Shown here piece by piece: positions 8,076-15,574 of a stretch of 17,379 nucleotides of DNA (its first letter is position 1; each line of letters begins with the position of its first letter). Source of the stretch: CAYNWK01 sp964400875 (GTDB taxonomy: Bacteria > Chloroflexota > Anaerolineae > Anaerolineales > UBA4823); the NCBI GenBank assembly GCA_964400875.1, contig CAYNWK010000090.1, positions 1 to 17,379 on the forward strand. The letters are read 5' to 3'. Below the pieces are notes generated by a model. It saw only the letters and a program-made list of their open reading frames with translations, made no database searches and was not told the origin of the DNA. Both the position numbers and the translations under genes were made by a program.

Positions 8076-9239
8076 TCAGCTGGCTAATTCTCCTATTTCT
8101 TCGATATTTTCGGATACGGTAATGCCGCGTTTAGCCAGCTCCATGAAAAATTCTCCGGTAGGCAGGGCCATTTCTGGCGGACGTACGCCTTTGTTCGTCG
8201 CTGCTCCCCTGGCGATCAACTGCGCTCCAATCGAAAGCGGTATGCCGACGTTTTTATAGTACGCAGATTCGCCGCCCCATTCCTCCGCTGGTGGATGGTG
8301 GTTGCGATAAGTACAGCGCACCTGACGGCCCGCCCGCTGTCCAAACACTTCAACTACCAGGCCATATCCCCAGACCTGGTTTGTTTTCGAAATTGGATTC
8401 TCGGCGAGCAGCATACGAACAGCCTCGAGAGAGCTCATCTCTCTCCCTCCGAGGTTCACCTTGCGTTGTGTTAGGAACCCGTTGCGCATCAGTGCGCCCA
8501 TCATATCCATAACGTGAGGCGGGAAACAGCCACGCACGGCAGCCCTGCGCAAGCTAGGATAAGAATGCGGCAAAGTGTTGGATTCGTCATGGGGGACGTA
8601 ATATACTTTTTGCTCACCAATTTGTTCGTGAAAACGCACCAATTTTTCTCCACTCAACGGGGGCGCCGGATGCCAATCGCCATCTTCAAAATATACTTCC
8701 TGGCGATCCTCCTCTTCAGGGTTGAATTCCCACAAAGTCGTCTGCAGCAAGCCGGGAGCAGGCGCCAGACAGCGGAACGCTGCAAAATAGACCTCGACTG
8801 CTTCGACCTGGTCCAAAATCTCTCCGGCCCGGCGAACCATCAGGTTGGTGATCCCTGGCGTAGCCCCCATACCGGGAATAAAGAGCATATCCTTTTCCAA
8901 TGCCAGCTGGTGAAGCTCGAACTGCAGGTCCTCGCTGGAGAGATCGAGACCGTTTACACCGGCCTCCACGCAGGCCTTATTTACGGCGTAATCGTAGTGA
9001 AACGGTAAGCCATTGACGACGATGTCGAATTTAGGGAAGAGCGCCAGCATCGCCTCGTAATCCTCCGCGTTGAACTTAAGGGGCTGCAACCGATCGTCGC
9101 CGATAGAAACGACCAGGGCTTTTACTTCGAGCTCGTTGTAGTCCGCGACGACGATTTCGTCAAAAACGCTGTAAGCAGCTAAATCCCGAGTGGTTTCCCG
9201 ACAAACCGCTCCAGCCCCTCCCAGAACCAGGGCGCGCAT
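8076..9239 (-). CDS. saccharopine dehydrogenase-like (Lys9-type) oxidoreductase A
   Basis: This is a 387-residue oxidoreductase of the saccharopine dehydrogenase superfamily. The dinucleotide loop GGAGAV is at 7-12, and D33 closes the second strand (IVVADYN), pointing to NAD. The family motif GMGATPGITN is at 123-132. The C-terminal domain holds a basic, aromatic middle (RCTYRNHHPPAEEWGG) and ends with the GVRPPEMAL / FFMELAKRGI segment shared with the paralogue at 4027-5196. The middle third differs clearly between the two, so the substrates probably differ. ATG is preceded by GGAAGG at good spacing. An ordinary 139-base gap separates it from aldehyde dehydrogenase A upstream. The same ALDH then SDH-like order recurs downstream. 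The function is not known from sequence. Oxidative cleavage of a secondary amine or opine-like adduct is a chemical possibility for the family. Confidence 0.84.
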   Translation of the reverse strand: MRALVLGGAGAVCRETTRDLAAYSVFDEIVVADYNELEVKALVVSIGDDRLQPLKFNAEDYEAMLALFPKFDIVVNGLPFHYDYAVNKACVEAGVNGLDLSSEDLQFELHQLALEKDMLFIPGMGATPGITNLMVRRAGEILDQVEAVEVYFAAFRCLAPAPGLLQTTLWEFNPEEEDRQEVYFEDGDWHPAPPLSGEKLVRFHEQIGEQKVYYVPHDESNTLPHSYPSLRRAAVRGCFPPHVMDMMGALMRNGFLTQRKVNLGGREMSSLEAVRMLLAENPISKTNQVWGYGLVVEVFGQRAGRQVRCTYRNHHPPAEEWGGESAYYKNVGIPLSIGAQLIARGAATNKGVRPPEMALPTGEFFMELAKRGITVSENIEEIGELAS

Positions 9240-9378
9240 GATACCCTTCCTTTCATCGGCGATGAGCCGAAAACAGTTTCAACAATTTTCAAGATACCGC
9301 CAGCCAATCGCGCCATCAAACCCCTATAAAGTCCAATTCCCGTTCGATACGCTCTTGGCGGTACCCATAACTCGCCGC

Positions 9379-10827
9379 TCAATAAGGATACCAATACTCT
9401 TTAATCCCGCCCTCGATATCCCAATGGACATGTTTGACCTGGCAAAACTCGTCGTAACCTACCTGACCTAACTCACGACCAAGGCCGCTCATTTTCATCC
9501 CTCCGAAGGGACCTGCGAAGTTGTCCGTCAGGGGATCGTTAATCCAGATGCTGCCAGCTTCGACCTGTTCGTAGAAGCGTTTGACTAGTTTCGCATCGTT
9601 GGTCATCAGCGAAGCGCCCAACCCATAGGGACTGTCGTTAGCGAGCTGGATGGCTTGATCGAATGAGCTGTACGGCATCAAGGGAATCACCGGCCCGAAA
9701 GTTTCCTCCCGCATGATGCTCATGGAATGGTCTACGTTGACCAGGATGGTCGGCTCGTAGAAATACCCGCGTTCGAAACCTTCCGGTGCTTTGCCTCCGG
9801 TGATTACCTGCGCGCCCGCAGCTACCGCCTGGGAAACCTGGCTGGAAACTTTTTGACGGAATTTGTCCCGGAGCATGGGGCCAATGTCGGTATTTTTATC
9901 CAGGCCATTACCCAGGCGCAGACTGGTGACGAAGTCCGCCAGTTCCTCCGTGAATTGCGGGAACAGGCTCTCGTGCACGTAAACACGTTCCGTGCTGGTG
10001 CACACCTGGCCGGCGTTGAGCAATGCGGCGTATGTCAGGCCGCTCACCGCTGTCTTAATCTCCACATCGGGCGCGATCACCATCGGGTCCTTTCCGCCGA
10101 GCTCTAAATGGAGCTTCTTCATTTGCGGGGCAGCCAGGCTGGCGATGCGTTGACCGGTCGCCAATGACCCGGTGAAAGCAACCATACGCACATCCGGGTG
10201 AGTCACCAGTGGTTCGCCAGCTCCTGGTCCGTAGCCGGTGATGACGTTAACCACTCCGGACGGGAGATCATCGAAGGCGATCTCAGCCAGACGAAGCGTC
10301 GTTAATGGGGTCAGCTCGGAGGGTTTAATCACCACGGTATTGCCCGCGGCCAATGCAGGGGCAACTTTCCAGGCCAGCAGAAGCAACGGATAATTCCAGG
10401 GGACGATGCAAGCAACTACGCCCCACGGTTCCTTTAATACGAAATTAAACTGAGCTGGATCGCCGGGTGGAATCAACTCGCCTCGATTATGGCGACCCAG
10501 TTCGGCGTAGTAATCGAAGGTTTCCTCCGACCACCACAGTTCTTCATCGTTCTCGGGGATGGGTTTGCCCTCTTCACGGGTCAGCAAATGGACGAGTTCG
10601 TCGTGGTGAGCGCGCATTTTCTCAGCTACTTCATGCAGCCGCGCGGCGCGCTCAGCCGCCGGCGTTCGGCGCCATCCTGGAAAAGCGCTTTTAGCAGCCT
10701 GCACCGCTGCATTTGCGTCCTCTGCGGTCCCGCTCGGAGCCTCACCCAGGACCTCTTCCGTAGCCGGGTCGATGATGCGAAGCGATTCGCCGGAGGCAGC
10801 CTTGATAAATTCACCATTGATGAACAT
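9379..10827 (-). CDS. NAD(P)-dependent aldehyde dehydrogenase A (aminoaldehyde/betaine-aldehyde type)
   Basis: This is a complete aldehyde dehydrogenase of 482 residues and the first enzyme gene after the importer. Catalytic elements are N145 in PWNYP, K168 in NTVVIKP, FTGS at 218-221, the general base E242 in HLELGGKDP and the nucleophile C276 in LNAGQVCTS. The late segment NDPLTDNFAGPFGGMKMSG and the ending KHVHWDIEGG followed by KEYWYPY mirror aldehyde dehydrogenase B, so the two are paralogues of one subfamily. The ribosome site is weak, and the start lies 39 bases beyond the foot of a strong stem-loop (10867-10908). No promoter was recognised in that gap, so expression probably depends on read-through from potD. 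The likely role is oxidation of an amino-aldehyde from an imported amine; the exact substrate is inferred. Confidence 0.93.
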   Translation of the reverse strand: MFINGEFIKAASGESLRIIDPATEEVLGEAPSGTAEDANAAVQAAKSAFPGWRRTPAAERAARLHEVAEKMRAHHDELVHLLTREEGKPIPENDEELWWSEETFDYYAELGRHNRGELIPPGDPAQFNFVLKEPWGVVACIVPWNYPLLLLAWKVAPALAAGNTVVIKPSELTPLTTLRLAEIAFDDLPSGVVNVITGYGPGAGEPLVTHPDVRMVAFTGSLATGQRIASLAAPQMKKLHLELGGKDPMVIAPDVEIKTAVSGLTYAALLNAGQVCTSTERVYVHESLFPQFTEELADFVTSLRLGNGLDKNTDIGPMLRDKFRQKVSSQVSQAVAAGAQVITGGKAPEGFERGYFYEPTILVNVDHSMSIMREETFGPVIPLMPYSSFDQAIQLANDSPYGLGASLMTNDAKLVKRFYEQVEAGSIWINDPLTDNFAGPFGGMKMSGLGRELGQVGYDEFCQVKHVHWDIEGGIKEYWYPY

Positions 10828-10866
10828 AGGCTATCCAATAATTGCACTTTGTTGCAGTCATGTTGG

Positions 10867-10908
10867 CAGGGGGTGATGTATGTCCCTAAACCCATACATC
10901 ACCCCCTG
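10867..10908 (-). other. perfect 16-bp stem-loop between potD and aldehyde dehydrogenase A
   Basis: Bases 10867-10882 (CAGGGGGTGATGTATG) and 10893-10908 (CATACATCACCCCCTG) are exact reverse complements, with a 10-base loop at 10883-10892. The structure starts 9 bases after the potD stop, in transcription order, and fills half of the 90-base gap. There is no T-run on either side in either direction, so it is not a standard intrinsic terminator. A likely role is to protect the 3' end of the pot mRNA and lower expression of the enzyme half. This is inferred by analogy with intercistronic hairpins in other transporter operons. Confidence 0.85.
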
Positions 10909-10917
10909 GAAATCAGA

Positions 10918-12051
10918 TCAAGGTGAGGCTGTCTTGATCTCATCCCACAGGCGCTGGTAAAGCGATTCCGCTTCACCAACCGGGCGGATGTACTGTAAGC
11001 GGTCTAAGACCGCTTCTGGAGGGTAAACCGCCGGATCGCTGAGGAATTCTTCGTCGAGCAGGGCTTCAGAGGCCGCATTAGGGCTGGCGTAGTAATTGTA
11101 TTCGGAGAGCATCGCACCGATATCGTCGCGTAGCAAGAAATTAATGAACATCTCGCCGGCCAGTTTCTCCTCAGGGGTCGCCGTGCTGGGAATACAGATA
11201 TTATCCACCCAGACCACGCCGCCTTCCTCGGGAACGGTATAAGCGATGTTCTCGTTCTCCTCTTGTGCTACCAGGAAGTCGCCATTCCAACCGTGGGCGA
11301 GTAGATTTTCTCCCGAGGCTAGCTGGTCCTCGAATGTGTCGCTGTCATAGCCCGCCAAACCGGGTTTGGCCTGAATCAACAGATTCTTAGCCTCTTCCAG
11401 CTGGCCTTCATCGGTGGAGTTGATGTCATAACCGAGATATACCAGCGCGGCAGCGAAACTCTCCCGCACATCGTCCAACATCGTTGTACGTCCGTAAGTA
11501 GTCGCATTGGGGTCAGGCTCGAAGAGCACCGCCCAGCTGGTAGGCGTTTCAACCTCACCATCGATATAGCCCAATCCGGTTGTGCCCCATTGGTAGGGGG
11601 CGCAATACTGGTTCCCGGGATCGAACGGCAGGTTTCGAAAACGCTCGGCCAGGTTGCTGAGGTTGGGCACATTCGATTGATCCAGCTCTGCGAGCATGCC
11701 CTCTTCCTTCATAATGCTGACCGTGTAATCCGACGGCACGATCAAGGCGTAGCCGGTAGCGCCGCCTTGAAGTTTAGCCAGCAGCTCCTCGTTGCTCGAA
11801 AAGTTATCTTCCACAATGCTGATGCCGAACTCTTCCTCAAACATCGTATAAATTTCCGGGTCGATGTATTCTGACCAGTTGTAGACGACGATCTCATTAG
11901 CGGGCTCTATTCCGCCGGATTCCGACGGGACCTCGGTAGCTTCGGCAGGTTGTTGAGGCTCCTCGGTTGGTGAAGCGCTTTGGCACGCTGCAAGCAGCAT
12001 GCTGCATATCACCAGTATATAAAAGGCGAACAAGCTAACTTTTGGTCTCAT
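10918..12051 (-). CDS. potD: polyamine ABC transporter substrate-binding lipoprotein PotD
   Basis: This is the extracytoplasmic binding protein that delivers spermidine or putrescine to PotBC. It has 377 residues. It starts with a lipoprotein signal (hydrophobic 7-22, lipobox LLAAC, lipidated C23) and then a P/T/E-rich linker to about 50. Residues that contact polyamine in E. coli PotD are retained by alignment: W59 (YNWSEY), S107 and Y109 (VPSDY), D194 and E197 (LDDVRE), W255 (HGWNGD), and W281 and D283 (VWVDN). This supports a polyamine, rather than a sugar or peptide, as ligand. A very strong ribosome site (GGAGGAGAGGG) precedes the ATG, suiting the higher level needed for a binding protein. 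It follows potC by 40 bases and is followed by a strong stem-loop. Putrescine versus spermidine preference is not settled. Confidence 0.94.
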   Translation of the reverse strand: MRPKVSLFAFYILVICSMLLAACQSASPTEEPQQPAEATEVPSESGGIEPANEIVVYNWSEYIDPEIYTMFEEEFGISIVEDNFSSNEELLAKLQGGATGYALIVPSDYTVSIMKEEGMLAELDQSNVPNLSNLAERFRNLPFDPGNQYCAPYQWGTTGLGYIDGEVETPTSWAVLFEPDPNATTYGRTTMLDDVRESFAAALVYLGYDINSTDEGQLEEAKNLLIQAKPGLAGYDSDTFEDQLASGENLLAHGWNGDFLVAQEENENIAYTVPEEGGVVWVDNICIPSTATPEEKLAGEMFINFLLRDDIGAMLSEYNYYASPNAASEALLDEEFLSDPAVYPPEAVLDRLQYIRPVGEAESLYQRLWDEIKTASP

Positions 12052-12091
12052 CCCTCTCCTCCGTAAATGGTTTGAAAAGATGCGCAGTTGG

Positions 12092-13015
12092 TCAAATCGT
12101 CAGGTCTACCGACGAATCTTCACCTCCTCTCCGGGTAATCAGCGAGATAATCACGAGCAACAAGGAAGCAGCCAGCATCAAACTGGAAACAGCGTTGATC
12201 TTTGGCGTCACACCCTTCTTAATCATGCCAAATACACGCACCGGTAGGGTATTGAAACCTGCCCCGCTGGTGAAAAAGGTGATCACGAAGTCATCAAGGG
12301 AGAGCGTGAAAGCTAAGAGCGCGCCGCCGAGGATCCCGGGCATCATCATCGGCAGCGTCACCCGGCGGAAGGTGTTCCAGCTATTGGCATATAGATCCTG
12401 AGCGGCTTCTTCCAGCGTACGGTCCATCTGCGACAGCCGGGCGCGCACTACTACTGCGACGAAAGAGATATTGAAAGCTACGTGACCGATGATCACCGAG
12501 TAGGGCACCGCCAGGCGTATCCCGAAAAGCTCGATGTGCCAGGGTTCAAAGCCAATCCCACTCAAGTTGAAGAAAAGTAATAACATGATCGCCATGGCGA
12601 TATCCGGGATGATGATCGGGAGATAAAGCACCGCATCCATCAATAGTTTTCCCCGGAAGAAAAAACGTTCCATCGCCATGGCAGCTAACGTGCCCAGGAC
12701 GGTTGAGACCAGGGTCGAGACCACGGCTACAAAAAGGCTGTTCCACAAAGCGAGCACTATTTGCTCGTCGTTAATCATCTCCCGATACCATTCCAGGCTG
12801 AACCCGGACCATTGGGCGGTTGAACGCGAGGCATTGAACGAAAAGATCACCAGAATGATGATCGGTGCGTACAAAAACAAATAACCAATCACGCCGTAAG
12901 TAGAGAGGGAGATTTGCCCCAAACGAGAACGCAGGCGCGCCAGCCGGCTGGCGCGCGTCTCGGCCCGGCCGGGGAGCGCTGCCGGGCCGGAGGTGGTCTC
13001 ATAGGATGCCTTCAC
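12092..13015 (-). CDS. potC: polyamine ABC transporter permease PotC
   Basis: This is an inner-membrane permease of the polyamine importer. It has 307 residues with about six membrane segments, the first at about 40-60 (YGVIGYLFLYAPIIILVIFSF). The EAA loop that docks on PotA is visible as EEAAQDLYANSWNTFRRVTL, followed by P-x3-PGI. The start is GTG at 13015-13013, chosen because GGGAGG stands 5 bases upstream and the gene then overlaps the end of potB by 17 bases (translational coupling). This gives a cytoplasmic N-terminal tail of about 38 residues rich in Arg, Ala and Ser. That tail is longer than in E. coli PotC (264 residues), and its DNA is dominated by GC-rich inverted repeats. A later start inside the tail cannot be excluded. 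Confidence 0.93.
   Translation of the reverse strand: MKASYETTSGPAALPGRAETRASRLARLRSRLGQISLSTYGVIGYLFLYAPIIILVIFSFNASRSTAQWSGFSLEWYREMINDEQIVLALWNSLFVAVVSTLVSTVLGTLAAMAMERFFFRGKLLMDAVLYLPIIIPDIAMAIMLLLFFNLSGIGFEPWHIELFGIRLAVPYSVIIGHVAFNISFVAVVVRARLSQMDRTLEEAAQDLYANSWNTFRRVTLPMMMPGILGGALLAFTLSLDDFVITFFTSGAGFNTLPVRVFGMIKKGVTPKINAVSSLMLAASLLLVIISLITRRGGEDSSVDLTI
12935..12956. repeat. 22-bp perfect GC-rich palindrome in the 5' part of potC
   Basis: The two 11-base halves (GCGCGCCAGCC and its complement) meet without a loop. The palindrome encodes part of the Arg/Ala/Leu-rich N-terminal tail of PotC, and a second inverted repeat follows within 5 bases. Confidence 0.7.
12961..12989. repeat. 9-bp GC inverted repeat in the 5' part of potC
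   Basis: CGGCCCGGC at 12961-12969 pairs exactly with GCCGGGCCG at 12981-12989, with an 11-base loop. It lies about 25 bases inside the potC coding region and could fold in the mRNA near the GTG start. Confidence 0.65.
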
Positions 13016-13877
13016 GCTGACCTCCCTGCCCGGTGGCGGATCGGAAGTAGATCAGAGTCGCCAGCAGCATCAAGCCCATCATTAACATCGATAACGCCGC
13101 GCCGAAAGGCCAATCGTGCGCCGCCAGGAACTGGTTGCTGATGATGTTGCCAATCATCAGCGATCGGCCCCCGCCCAGAATCGAGGGCGTCACAAAAGCG
13201 CCGAGTGACGGGATAAACACCAGCATCGAGCCGGCTACCACGCCCGGGATCGATAAGGGCCAGATCACCCGCCAGAAAACCTTAGAACCGGGAGCATACA
13301 GATCGCTGGCAGCCTCCAGCAGACTGGTATCCATGCGGTCCAATGCAGCGTAGATCGGCAAGACCATATCCGGGAGCCATCCATAAACCAGGCCTAAAAT
13401 GATCGCGAAATCATTGCCGAAAAGGGGCAGGGGTTTGTCGATCAGGCCCATCGAAACCAGGGATACGTTGATCAAACCGGTGTTGGTGCGCAGGATGGTC
13501 AACCAGGCGTATGTGCGGATCAGGAAATTCGTCCAGAAGGGGATCATCAATGCCAGCAGCAAAGTATTGCGCTGCCTGCGTGGGCGCGTGGCGATGAAAT
13601 AAGCCAGCGGGAACCCGGCGAGCAGGCAGAAAAAAGTCGTGGCCACCGCGATATACACCGAGCGGAAGAAGGTCCCGAGATAAAGGCTGTCGAATACCCG
13701 TTGAAAGTTTTCAAGGGTGAACTGCCAGATCACACCGCCGTAGGTGCCCCGTTCCAGGAAGCTGTAAGTCAAGACGATGAACAAGGGCGCCACGAAGAAT
13801 ACCGCCAGCCAGGCCGTCGCCGGAGCGAGCAATATCCAGGCTCGTAAGGATGGGTGCCGTTGCAGGAACTCATTCAT
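12999..13877 (-). CDS. potB: polyamine ABC transporter permease PotB
   Basis: This is the partner permease of PotC. It has 292 residues and about six membrane helices. The first is at about 13-38 (WILLAPATAWLAVFFVAPLF). The cytoplasmic EAA loop reads LLEAASDLYAPGSKVFWRVI, then WPLSIPG, and is the contact for the PotA ATPase. The start ATG at 13877 has only a weak ribosome site, 15 bases after potA. Its last 17 bases overlap the potC start. The order potA-potB-potC-potD is the same as in E. coli. The length and the N-terminal RAWILLAPATAWLAVFFVAP stretch are typical for this family. Confidence 0.93.
   Translation of the reverse strand: MNEFLQRHPSLRAWILLAPATAWLAVFFVAPLFIVLTYSFLERGTYGGVIWQFTLENFQRVFDSLYLGTFFRSVYIAVATTFFCLLAGFPLAYFIATRPRRQRNTLLLALMIPFWTNFLIRTYAWLTILRTNTGLINVSLVSMGLIDKPLPLFGNDFAIILGLVYGWLPDMVLPIYAALDRMDTSLLEAASDLYAPGSKVFWRVIWPLSIPGVVAGSMLVFIPSLGAFVTPSILGGGRSLMIGNIISNQFLAAHDWPFGAALSMLMMGLMLLATLIYFRSATGQGGQREGIL
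13016..13026 (-). promoter_or_regulatory. ribosome binding site of potC inside potB
   Basis: On the minus strand GGGAGG stands 5 bases before the GTG at 13015, within the last codons of potB. It decides the start of potC and gives a 17-base overlap, typical of coupled translation of the two permeases. Confidence 0.75.
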
Positions 13878-13892
13878 CGCTAAATCCCGACA

Positions 13893-14981
13893 TCAATCGA
13901 TAAAGCATTTGGTGACATCCACCGGCCATGTAACAGTCACCTGGCTGCCGACCTGGTATTTAAAATCAAGCGTGGCGTCAAGGTTCTGCTCTTTGCTGAC
14001 GACGGTCTTACCATTAGCCAGCTGGACGATATAGGTTGTAGCCGAGCCGGTGTAAACCACTTCCTGGATCCGCCCGCCGACCCGGTTTCGGGCTTCGCTC
14101 TCATCGTTGTTCAGGGTGGTTTTTTCGGGACGAAAGGCGAGGGTGGCTTGCTTTCCGGATTTTATACCTTCTGTCGTCTGGCCCCAGAAGCGCATATCCG
14201 GTTCGATGACGATCTCGCATTGCGAGCCTCGAATTTCAGCGACCAAACCTTCCAGGTAATTCGTATCACCAATAAAGTCGGAAACAAACCGGGATTGGGG
14301 CGCTTCGTAGACTTCGCGCGCCGGACCAACCTGTAGCAGCTTACCCTGGTGCATCACCCCGATGCGGTCCGACATGGTCAAGGCCTCCTCCTGATCGTGG
14401 GTGACGTAGATGAAGGTGATGCCAACCTGCTCCTGGAGCGCCTTGAGCTCGACTTGCATCGCCTTGCGCAGCTTTAGATCGAGCGCGCCAAGCGGTTCGT
14501 CGAGTAAGAGAACCTTCGGATGGTTTACCAGGGCCCTGGCCAGGGCAACCCGCTGCTGCTGCCCTCCGGATAACTGTTTCGGACGGCGTTGCTCGAAACC
14601 ATTCAGGTGGACCAGCTCTAGGGCCTCTGAAACCCGGCGAGCCATCTCGTCTCGATCGATACCCTGCATCTCCAGGCCGAAGCGCACGTTTTGGCGCACC
14701 GTCAAATGAGGAAATAAGGCATAATTTTGAAATACTGTATTGACCGGCCGCTGGTATGCAGGCAAATAACCCTGGTATTGCCCCCCAATGTAGATTTCGC
14801 CGCTTGACGGCATCTCGAACCCCGCGATCATGCGCAGCGTGGTCGTCTTTCCGCAGCCGCTGGGTCCTAAGAGAGAGAAGAATTCACCATCGCGGATATG
14901 CACGGTTACGTGGTTGACTGCGACGACGGTCCCAAACCGCTTGACCACATCCCGCAACTCGACCGCAAATTCCTCAGCCAT
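13893..14981 (-). CDS. potA: polyamine ABC transporter ATP-binding protein PotA
   Basis: This is the ATPase that powers PotBC. It has 362 residues, in the usual range for PotA. The motifs appear in order: Walker A GPSGCGKTT at 39-47, Q-loop Q85 (VFQNYALFPH), signature LSGGQQQR at 137-144, Walker B VLLLDEP at 157-163, D-loop GALD at 165-168 and switch H195 (YVTHDQEEAL). A C-terminal TOBE-type regulatory domain spans about 275-355 (from AFRPEKTTL onward). A GGAG site 7 bases upstream supports the ATG. The gene begins 20 bases after the Lrp-type regulator and appears to share its promoter, so the regulator and the importer are probably co-expressed. Confidence 0.95.
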   Translation of the reverse strand: MAEEFAVELRDVVKRFGTVVAVNHVTVHIRDGEFFSLLGPSGCGKTTTLRMIAGFEMPSSGEIYIGGQYQGYLPAYQRPVNTVFQNYALFPHLTVRQNVRFGLEMQGIDRDEMARRVSEALELVHLNGFEQRRPKQLSGGQQQRVALARALVNHPKVLLLDEPLGALDLKLRKAMQVELKALQEQVGITFIYVTHDQEEALTMSDRIGVMHQGKLLQVGPAREVYEAPQSRFVSDFIGDTNYLEGLVAEIRGSQCEIVIEPDMRFWGQTTEGIKSGKQATLAFRPEKTTLNNDESEARNRVGGRIQEVVYTGSATTYIVQLANGKTVVSKEQNLDATLDFKYQVGSQVTVTWPVDVTKCFID

Positions 14982-15001
14982 GCCGCTCTCCTGGTGTGGT
15001 G

Positions 15002-15514
15002 TTAGCCTTCGGATTGATGTTTTTCCGAGGGTGAAGAGCCATCCTTTGCCGCTTCGCTCCAGGCGTTCGCAACCGTTGGCCGTGCGCCGTAAGCCATCTT
15101 GAAGGTCTCCAGGATCATGAAAGTCTGCGTGCGCATGATGCCGGGCACCTTGAGCAGTTTATCGTTGAGAAATGTCGCTAAATGCTGGCGATCCTTACAA
15201 AGCACTTCTACGAACAGGTCGAATTCGCCGGATACCATGATCAAGTAGCTGACCTCCTCAAAAGTCGCCAGGGCTTCGGCCACTTCTTGCAGCTGAGGAG
15301 GCTGCACGGAAACGCCGATCATGGCAGGCGCATCGAAACCCAGTCGCGCCGGGTCGATCATACCCACGATCTGGATGACCTGTTCCTCGGTCAGCCGGGC
15401 TACCCGGTTGCGGACCGTGCCTTCGGAGACGCCCAGCGCCTTGGCGATTTCGGTGAATGGTTTCCGCCCGTCACTCTGCAGCTGGGCGATGATCTCAAGG
15501 TCGGTTTCGTCCAT
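15002..15514 (-). CDS. Lrp/AsnC family transcriptional regulator
   Basis: This is a feast/famine regulator of 170 residues and the first gene of the operon. The N-terminal winged helix-turn-helix spans about 1-50 (DETDLEIIAQLQSDG, then FTEIAKALGVSEGTVRNRVA). A RAM ligand-binding and oligomerisation domain follows at about 55-140. A charged tail rich in Ser, Glu and Lys ends the protein. ATG at 15514 is preferred: GGTGG lies 8 bases upstream, and the protein then begins MDETDLEI as is usual for the family. An ATG at 15529 adds five residues but has no ribosome site. Its promoter carries a palindrome over the -10, consistent with autoregulation. It probably senses an amino acid or amine linked to the operon; the ligand is unknown. 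Confidence 0.92.
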   Translation of the reverse strand: MDETDLEIIAQLQSDGRKPFTEIAKALGVSEGTVRNRVARLTEEQVIQIVGMIDPARLGFDAPAMIGVSVQPPQLQEVAEALATFEEVSYLIMVSGEFDLFVEVLCKDRQHLATFLNDKLLKVPGIMRTQTFMILETFKMAYGARPTVANAWSEAAKDGSSPSEKHQSEG

Positions 15515-15535
15515 CGGCTCAACCACCATTAGGTT

Positions 15536-15574
15536 CGATATTCGTAGGGTTTCGCAATTATATTGTGAATATCG
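15536..15574. repeat. 8-bp inverted repeat flanking the operator
   Basis: CGATATTC at 15536-15543 and GAATATCG at 15567-15574 are exact inverted copies 23 bases apart. They overlap the promoter and the inner palindrome. They may be further half-sites for a multimeric Lrp-type regulator; chance cannot be excluded. Confidence 0.45.
15551..15569. promoter_or_regulatory. candidate operator palindrome over the -10
   Basis: TTCGCAAT and ATTGTGAA form an inverted repeat (7 of 8 positions) around a TAT centre, directly covering the -10 hexamer of the operon promoter. AT-rich centred imperfect palindromes are typical Lrp/AsnC sites, and the adjacent gene encodes such a protein. Autorepression is inferred. 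Confidence 0.55.

Noticed and set aside
8063..8079. Small inverted repeat CTGATT/AATCAG at the end of SDH-like A
   Set aside because: The stem is only 6 bp, with no T-run, and overlaps the stop codon. This is too weak to call a terminator.
9179..9394. 71-codon minus-strand open frame across the 139-base gap between ALDH A and SDH-like A
   Set aside because: It overlaps the start of SDH-like A in another frame. It has no clear ribosome site and no family resemblance. The gap shows only the SDH-like A ribosome site and a weak 5-bp hairpin.
10867..10908. Intrinsic terminator after potD
   Set aside because: The stem is strong, but no T-run follows on either strand, so it is reported as a stem-loop of other function.
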